This document shows positions 59,108 through 64,000 of a DNA stretch of 64,000 nt, one piece after another. Each line of letters opens with the position of its first letter. Positions within the stretch are counted from its first letter, which is position 1. The notes beneath the pieces are model-generated. The model saw only the letters and a program-made list of their open reading frames with translations, made no database searches and was not told the DNA's origin. Source of the DNA: Anaerocolumna sp. AGMB13020 (lineage in GTDB: Bacteria > Bacillota > Clostridia > Lachnospirales > Lachnospiraceae); the NCBI RefSeq assembly GCF_033100115.1, contig NZ_CP136910.1:4777001-4841000 (forward strand), read 5' to 3'. Both the position numbers and the translations under genes were made by a program.

Positions 59108-60893
59108 TGTTAAGACCTTAAAGAAATTTATCAGCGTTTGCTTTAAGATATCACCTTCTTATATCTTTCTGTTACTGCTTCAGTCTTTAACGGAAACAGG
59201 ACAGATATTAATAAATGTCATACTTCCTAAATTTCTGGTAGATGAGCTGGTTGGCGGAAGAGACAAAGATAATCTGATACGATATGGAATGTTAATTGTA
59301 TTGTCAAATGTGCTCTTTTTCTTTTTGAATAAATTAATGAAACGAATCCTGGAAGTTCGCAATATCTACATGAAAGAGAAGCTCAACCAGGCCATGGCTG
59401 ATAAAATCATGAAAGTTGAATTCGCCTGTCTGGAAGATCCTTATTATCTGGATCTAAAGGAAAGAGCTATGTTTGCCTGCCGTACTATGAGTGCATTGGA
59501 GAATCTCATACGAAGCATAACCGAAGTGCTTAAGAATACAGTGACCCTTCTTGGACTCCTTGCAGTTATGTTCACCCTAAGCCCTCTCTTTGTACTGCTA
59601 TTAGTAATTACAATTGCAATCGCTGTCGTTATGCAGAACTTCTTCTCGAAATACCAGTTGAAATTCTATCAGGACCTTATACCGATCAACAGAAGATATG
59701 GCTATTATATGGAGCTGTGTTTTATTGATAAATTACAGAAAGATATACGTATTTATGATATGAATAAAATGCTGACAGACAGGGTGATGGAATTTAACGG
59801 AAAGATTTATGACTGGTCCAAGACCTATCAGAAGAAGCAGGGCATATTCCTTGGATTTACCGGAATCATCAATGACCTTCAGGCTGCTATTGCTTATGGT
59901 TATGTAGGAATTCGAGTTATCTCCGATACTCTTGGCGGCAAAATAGGCATCGGTTCCTTTACCATGTATGTTTCCGCAGCAATTAATTTTACTACAGCAG
60001 CCACAAACCTTGGCAAAAACATTATGACAGTAATCCAGATGCTTGGTTACCTGCAGCCCTTTATGGAATTTATGTCCCTGCCTGACGAAGAGAAGAAAGA
60101 AGGCAGCCTGCCGTTTGAGGAGAAGGTAGAAGCTCTGCGTTTTGAAAATGTCAGCTTTCATTATCCAAAGTCAGATAATATGGTATTAAGGAATATCTCC
60201 TTTGAGATTAAAAAAGGGGAGAAAATATCCATTGTTGGATTAAATGGTGCCGGTAAGTCAACCATTGTTAAACTCCTTTGTAGACTTTACAAGCCCACCA
60301 GCGGTACAATCTATGTTAATGGACACGATATTTACGAATATGAATTCTCCAGTTATATGAAAGGATTAGCAGCGGTATTTCAGGATTATAAACTATTTGC
60401 TTTCTCAATTTTTGAGAATGTAAAAGGCGGAGAAGAGAGTGAAGATGGGAAGAAATATCGTGATAAAGTAAGCGAGCTCTTAAAGCAGGTAGGATTAAAA
60501 GATAAAATAGCAGAACTTCCCAAAGGAATGGACACTTTATTTGGTAAAGTCTACGATCAGGAGGGCATAGAAATGTCCGGTGGACAGAGTCAAAAGGTTG
60601 CTATTGCAAGAGCGCTCTATAAAGATGCCTCAATGATTATATTAGATGAGCCTACCAGTGCATTGGATCCGTTGGCAGAAGCTGAAATCTATGAGAATTT
60701 TAACCAGCTGGTGGGTGATAAAACAGCAATTTATATATCACACCGTATGTCCAGCAGTGTATTCTGCGATAAGGTGCTGGTATTGGATGGTGGTCATGTA
60801 ACAGACTTTGACAGCCATTCAAAATTAATGGAGAAGGAAGAAAGTATGTACTATAAGCTGTTCCGTTCTCAAGCTGTGAATTACCAGGTATAA
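59100..60893 (+). CDS. ABC exporter half-transporter 2
   Basis: A 597-residue half-transporter with a GTG start (AGGAGG upstream). Six membrane helices are followed by an NBD with Walker A GLNGAGKST, signature MSGGQSQK and Walker B IILDEPTSALD. All catalytic motifs look complete in both halves, so unlike the ABC-F protein no site seems dead. Operon: ArsR-type regulator, half 1, half 2, then a terminator. Confidence 0.92.
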   Translation: MNNVKTLKKFISVCFKISPSYIFLLLLQSLTETGQILINVILPKFLVDELVGGRDKDNLIRYGMLIVLSNVLFFFLNKLMKRILEVRNIYMKEKLNQAMADKIMKVEFACLEDPYYLDLKERAMFACRTMSALENLIRSITEVLKNTVTLLGLLAVMFTLSPLFVLLLVITIAIAVVMQNFFSKYQLKFYQDLIPINRRYGYYMELCFIDKLQKDIRIYDMNKMLTDRVMEFNGKIYDWSKTYQKKQGIFLGFTGIINDLQAAIAYGYVGIRVISDTLGGKIGIGSFTMYVSAAINFTTAATNLGKNIMTVIQMLGYLQPFMEFMSLPDEEKKEGSLPFEEKVEALRFENVSFHYPKSDNMVLRNISFEIKKGEKISIVGLNGAGKSTIVKLLCRLYKPTSGTIYVNGHDIYEYEFSSYMKGLAAVFQDYKLFAFSIFENVKGGEESEDGKKYRDKVSELLKQVGLKDKIAELPKGMDTLFGKVYDQEGIEMSGGQSQKVAIARALYKDASMIILDEPTSALDPLAEAEIYENFNQLVGDKTAIYISHRMSSSVFCDKVLVLDGGHVTDFDSHSKLMEKEESMYYKLFRSQAVNYQV

Positions 60894-60914
60894 ATAGCAT
60901 GTAATTATAAATTG

Positions 60915-60976
60915 AAAAGGGACTGCCGGATTCTAAGTGGTATTTATTGCTTCTAATTCCCGGCAGTCCTTTTATT
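60915..60976 (+). terminator. Terminator of the ABC exporter operon
   Basis: GACTGCCGG and CCGGCAGTC with flanking AAAAGG/CCTTTT pairs, followed by TTTTATT. It can also serve the reverse-strand gene ending at 60983. Confidence 0.8.
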
Positions 60977-60982
60977 AAAATA

Positions 60983-61276
60983 TTAACGTTCGGACAGTTG
61001 TTCCATTTTGGCTTCCAGAGTCCTTAGCTGTTCTGTTATGTAGTGATTATCGGTAATCAGTTCTTTTACCATCTTCCTGACCATAACCGTCAGGCATATA
61101 AAAACAAGTGGTATAGCAGCAGAAAGGAAGCTGCATATATAAAAGAAAGGTTTGAAATCTGTCTGTCGCAGATGCCAGTAATCAAAAAGCATTATAAAGG
61201 AAAAGGCTGAACCTCCAAGGCTTAACAAAGAGAAAACCAGGAATAGATTCGATAACTTTCTTAAATCAGAATACAA
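60983..61276 (-). CDS. 97-residue two-helix membrane protein with coiled-coil tail
   Basis: The start is taken as a TTG at 61274-61276, because AAGGAGG lies 8 bases before it and overlaps the codons of a longer frame that starts at ATG 61294. Two membrane segments (LFLVFSLLSLGGSAFSFIML and FFYICSFLSAAIPLVFICLT) are followed by a helical, charged tail (QLRTLEAKMEQLSER). No family recognised. It is transcribed alone on the reverse strand. Confidence 0.65.
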   Translation of the reverse strand: MYSDLRKLSNLFLVFSLLSLGGSAFSFIMLFDYWHLRQTDFKPFFYICSFLSAAIPLVFICLTVMVRKMVKELITDNHYITEQLRTLEAKMEQLSER

Positions 61277-61445
61277 CAGGATTACCTCCTTCATAAAATA
61301 ATATTTTATTCGTGGATGCAGTAAGCTTCCACACACGACTTATGGAGAGTCAGAACGTCTGGGAAATATAAATATACTTTAGTTTAGCAATATTTATAGA
61401 TCTGTGCAAGGGGGGATTGGGCTGAAAAAGGAGAATTTGGTAAGC

Positions 61446-61474
61446 TTGATTTGAAGAAGGGAAAATGCTATAAT
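61446..61474 (+). promoter_or_regulatory. Promoter of the GH13-like gene
   Basis: TTGATT (61446-61451), a 17-base spacer and TATAAT (61469-61474), with an extended TG. The leader is about 170 bases. Confidence 0.75.
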
Positions 61475-61592
61475 TAGGCTTAATAGCGGGAAAAACGAAG
61501 GTTTTACGTGGCACAGAGGAAGCGTAAATCGTTTAAAAGTATGTACATGGGTTTCAGAAGGGAATACGTGCGCTTAAACAGGAGGAATTGCT

Positions 61593-61622
61593 TTGAGCTT
61601 TGATCAGGGTAATACAGTATAG
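61593..61622 (+). CDS. 9-codon leader peptide before the GH13-like gene
   Basis: AGGAGG stands 8 bases before a TTG at 61593 that opens a nine-codon frame ending in TAG at 61620-61622. The last base of the stop is the first of a GTG that could start the GH13-like gene in another frame. This is a tight arrangement that could couple translation. It may equally be a chance ribosome site. Confidence 0.3.
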   Translation: MSFDQGNTV

Positions 61623-61654
61623 TGAAGCGGGCAGATGGGGCAGGGAGGTTTTTG

Positions 61655-63532
61655 ATGATAAAAGAGAAGGATGGGAGTACAGCAGCAGGAGTGACAGAAA
61701 GACTGGGCGTCACTTTATGGAAGGATGGTATCAATTTCGCACTTTATCTGCCTGATGAGAAGGAATGCAGATTGAATCTGTACAACAGAGTTACCGAAAA
61801 GCAGCTATTCTCCCTTCGGTTAACCAATGAGTATAGAAACGGTAATATTTTTTCAGTATTTATTAAACAAAAACAGTTTAAGAAGTTTTTCCCGGAGCAG
61901 GAAGACTGGCTTAAGAAGCTGGGCTATCTTTATGAAAGCAGAAGAGGTGAATTTCTGGATCCATGCGCAACGCTGCTTTATGGAAGAGAAGAATTCGGAC
62001 AGAAGAAGTCTGAGAGAAAGAAACTGCTTGGTGGTATCAGCTGCTCTCTTTTTGACTGGGAAGGGGACAAACCCTTAGAACGGAATTTTAGGGAATCTAT
62101 AATGTACAAGCTTCATGTTCGTGGCTTTACCATGGATTCAAGTTCAGCGGTTAGCTGCCCCGGTACCTTCTATGGTATCACAGAAAAGATTCCTTATCTA
62201 AAAGAACTGGGGATTAACTGCTGCCTGCTGCTGCCGATATATGAATTTGAAGAATCCCTGGAGAGTAAAGGGATTTATGATAAGATAAATTATTGGGGAT
62301 ATACAGAGGATAATATATACTTTGCGCCCAAGGCAGCCTATGCCTTTCAAAAAGAGTCACCGGAGAAAGAGCTAAAATATATGGTAAAGGCTCTCCATAA
62401 AAGCGGTATTGAGGTAATACTTGACATGAACTTCGCTCCCGGCACCAATACCATTGTTGTTTTGGAATGCCTGAGGTACTGGGTGAATGAATACCATATA
62501 GATGGCTTCAGACTATCCAACAGTTCTGTTCCAGTATCCATAATTTCTTCAGATCCTTTGCTGGGAAAAACAAAGATATTATCGGAAGGCTGGGATTATA
62601 GGATTCCGCCTGAGAAAAATAAAACCTTTATCAATTACGGTGAATGCAATCAAAATTTCAGCATTACGGCGAAAAGATTACTAAGAGGTGAGGAAGAGCA
62701 GGTAAAAGATTTTGCCACGCAATTTACCTCTCTGTCAGAGGAGGCCGGAACTGTCAAATACCTGACGAATCATGATGGTTTTACCCTGTGGGATGTATTT
62801 TCCTATGACAGGAAGCATAATGAAGCCAACGGAGAAAATAACAGGGACGGACAGGATTACAATTACAGCTGGAACTGTGGGAAAGAAGGAAAGGGCGGTA
62901 AAAATATACTTGCACTTCGCCGGAAACAAATGAGAAATGCATTTGTTCTGCTGCTTTTATGTCAGGGAACACCCCTTATATTAGCGGGAGATGAATTCTG
63001 TAACACCCAGGAGGGAAATAATAACCCTTACTGCCAGGATAACAGCATTTCATGGCTTAACTGGGCAAAGGTATCGGAGGAATATGATATTAACCAATGG
63101 GTGAAAATGCTGATAGATATTCGCAGAACACATCCGGTGTTTCAGAGAAAAGACCCCTTTCGGCAAATGGATTATATTGCTTGTGGAATGCCGGATCTTT
63201 CTTTTCATGGAACCAGTCCCTGGTATCCTGATTATGATCATTACAGCAGACAATTAGGTATTATGTTATGTGGTGCCTATGCTGCGGTTGACAGTAATCT
63301 ATACGATGACTCTTTCTATCTTGCTCTTAATTTTCACCAGGATATGCAGGAATTTCATTTGCCAAAAGCCAGAGAGGGAGAAGTATGGATATTGTTACTG
63401 TCAACGGCGGAAGGATACTGCAGGGTTTTAGGAGAGCAGGAAGCTGAGATTGAAATCGGCAAAGCGGAGCGCTTTACTTTGGAAGGAAGAAGCATTAAGA
63501 TATATGTTACACAAAAAGTATTAGAAACATAA
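61655..63532 (+). CDS. GH13 (GlgX/isoamylase-like) protein lacking the nucleophile
   Basis: A 625-residue protein; the ATG at 61655 follows GGGAGG, and a GTG at 61622 is a possible alternative. A short N-terminal CBM48-like domain is followed by the GH13 barrel. Conserved regions III (SEGWDY, E311) and IV (TNHDGF, H373-D374) are intact. Region II reads DGFRLSNSS, so the nucleophilic Asp is replaced by S288. Region I (DMNFAPGT, D257) has lost the usual N-H pair. Standard debranching chemistry cannot work with this nucleophile. It may be a glucan-binding pseudoenzyme or regulator. No glg gene is adjacent. Confidence 0.85.
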   Translation: MIKEKDGSTAAGVTERLGVTLWKDGINFALYLPDEKECRLNLYNRVTEKQLFSLRLTNEYRNGNIFSVFIKQKQFKKFFPEQEDWLKKLGYLYESRRGEFLDPCATLLYGREEFGQKKSERKKLLGGISCSLFDWEGDKPLERNFRESIMYKLHVRGFTMDSSSAVSCPGTFYGITEKIPYLKELGINCCLLLPIYEFEESLESKGIYDKINYWGYTEDNIYFAPKAAYAFQKESPEKELKYMVKALHKSGIEVILDMNFAPGTNTIVVLECLRYWVNEYHIDGFRLSNSSVPVSIISSDPLLGKTKILSEGWDYRIPPEKNKTFINYGECNQNFSITAKRLLRGEEEQVKDFATQFTSLSEEAGTVKYLTNHDGFTLWDVFSYDRKHNEANGENNRDGQDYNYSWNCGKEGKGGKNILALRRKQMRNAFVLLLLCQGTPLILAGDEFCNTQEGNNNPYCQDNSISWLNWAKVSEEYDINQWVKMLIDIRRTHPVFQRKDPFRQMDYIACGMPDLSFHGTSPWYPDYDHYSRQLGIMLCGAYAAVDSNLYDDSFYLALNFHQDMQEFHLPKAREGEVWILLLSTAEGYCRVLGEQEAEIEIGKAERFTLEGRSIKIYVTQKVLET

Positions 63533-63558
63533 GATATGGTCATAATAATGTCCACTGT

Positions 63559-63649
63559 TCTGACAGCCCTTCTTTGCGGTGGTTTCGTTTAACTATTTAA
63601 TCGAATCGATTGATTTTAATAAATATATACCGCAAAGAGGACTTTCAGA
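63559..63649. terminator. Large convergent terminator hairpin
   Basis: TCTGACAGCCCTTCTTTGCGGT (in part) pairs with ACCGCAAAGAGGACTTTCAGA with small bulges, enclosing an AT-rich loop with the palindrome AATCGAATCGATT. It separates the GH13-like gene and the reverse-strand frame at 63722. Confidence 0.65.
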
Positions 63650-63721
63650 CCAGCATTCGGACATGTTCAAAGAATGGCGGCTGGTAAATGGTTTCAGCTT
63701 ATGAAAAAATTCGGTATAGTA

Positions 63722-63907
63722 TCAAGAGTACCTGTCCCGTGTGTCATTCTCGGTTGTATCCGATGGATTAAAGTAAAGGTCCGAAAATTGATCCAGAAGC
63801 TCAGAGTGTTTGTCCGGAAAGTACATCGGACTATGAGTTTCAAAATCGGTAACGCTGTTTCTGTTTGGAAAACGGTAATAGCTTCGTTTGGAATGGTCAA
63901 AATACAT
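63722..63907 (-). CDS. 61-residue hypothetical protein with strong ribosome site
   Basis: AAGGAGG lies 8 bases before the ATG at 63905-63907 on the reverse strand. The product starts MYFDHSKRSYYRFPNRNS and is rich in Tyr, Phe, Asp, Asn and Ser, with SDLYFNPSDTTENDTRD near its end. No membrane segment and no Cys. It is not recognised; the composition recalls small coat or cell-surface proteins, but this is impression only. The region is open in several frames, which lowers confidence somewhat. Confidence 0.5.
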   Translation of the reverse strand: MYFDHSKRSYYRFPNRNSVTDFETHSPMYFPDKHSELLDQFSDLYFNPSDTTENDTRDRYS

Positions 63908-64000
63908 ACAAATACCCTCCTTACTGAATTATATTTCCGGGTTTGTCAGAAAACTCTGACGGTATACGTTGGATAAAGTGAAAGAATTAATTGGTTGTTC

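Noticed and set aside
63674..63976. 100-codon plus-strand frame at the right edge
   Set aside because: No ribosome site, basic and repetitive composition, and it is antisense to the frame at 63722-63907 which has an excellent site.

Overview
The window looks like chromosome of an AT-rich, anaerobic, Gram-positive clostridium, most likely a Lachnospiraceae member (Anaerocolumna / Lachnoclostridium-like). This is inferred from the purine-rich AGGAGG ribosome sites with occasional TTG/GTG starts, sigma-A type promoters, a methionine T-box, a class 1B dihydroorotate dehydrogenase paired with PyrK, and a Gram-positive Tad-like cluster. No rRNA, complete tRNA, CRISPR array or intact transposon was found.

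Left end (1-4800): a very AT-rich accessory region. It holds the tail of an unknown gene with an overlapping PD-(D/E)XK-like protein, a SIR2-domain protein, an EcsC-family protein and a 49-residue acidic protein. It ends at a 3' half of tRNA-Gly(GCC), a decayed integrase tail and a second tRNA 3'-end remnant. This looks like the scar of two tandem insertions, with the defence-type genes inside the left one.

5-17 kb: mostly single genes. They include an AraC/GyrI-type regulator, an XRE-methyltransferase fusion, a membrane acyltransferase, a two-component system with a third secreted protein, a chemoreceptor, RfbC, a phospholipase C-like protein and a lipoprotein.

17-25 kb: a TPR glycosyltransferase and a sugar-oxidation type cluster. 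The cluster is an AraC regulator divergent from a TIM-barrel protein, two Gfo/Idh/MocA oxidoreductases and a second TIM-barrel protein, followed by a DUF3298 protein. A 24-codon ORF with a strong ribosome site and a hairpin-rich leader lies beyond it.

25-38 kb: housekeeping metabolism. Pyrimidine synthesis is split into nudix-pyrC-pyrF and pyrK-pyrD-pyrE. Between them lie the T-box controlled metB-malY pair, a PPIase/aminopeptidase P pair and two DUF2087 proteins.

38.6-48.5 kb: a nine-gene Tad-like secretion/pilus locus. It encodes three MinD/CpaE-like proteins that all lack the P-loop lysine, a CpaB-like SAF protein, a CpaF ATPase, a fused TadB/TadC-type platform and four small membrane-anchored candidates for pilins or pseudopilins. 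A 214-bp imperfect palindrome separates the machine genes from the pilin-like genes.

48.5-64 kb: a CorC-type membrane protein, a phospholipase C-like protein, an ABC-F protein with one degenerate ATP site, an ABC importer/exporter pair, a 17-bp tandem repeat array, an ArsR-regulated heterodimeric ABC exporter with repeated 22-bp palindromes, a small membrane protein, a GH13 protein lacking the catalytic nucleophile, and a 61-codon ORF at the edge. The best candidates for undescribed biology are the Tad-like locus, the 24-codon structured-leader gene and the oxidoreductase/TIM-barrel cluster.
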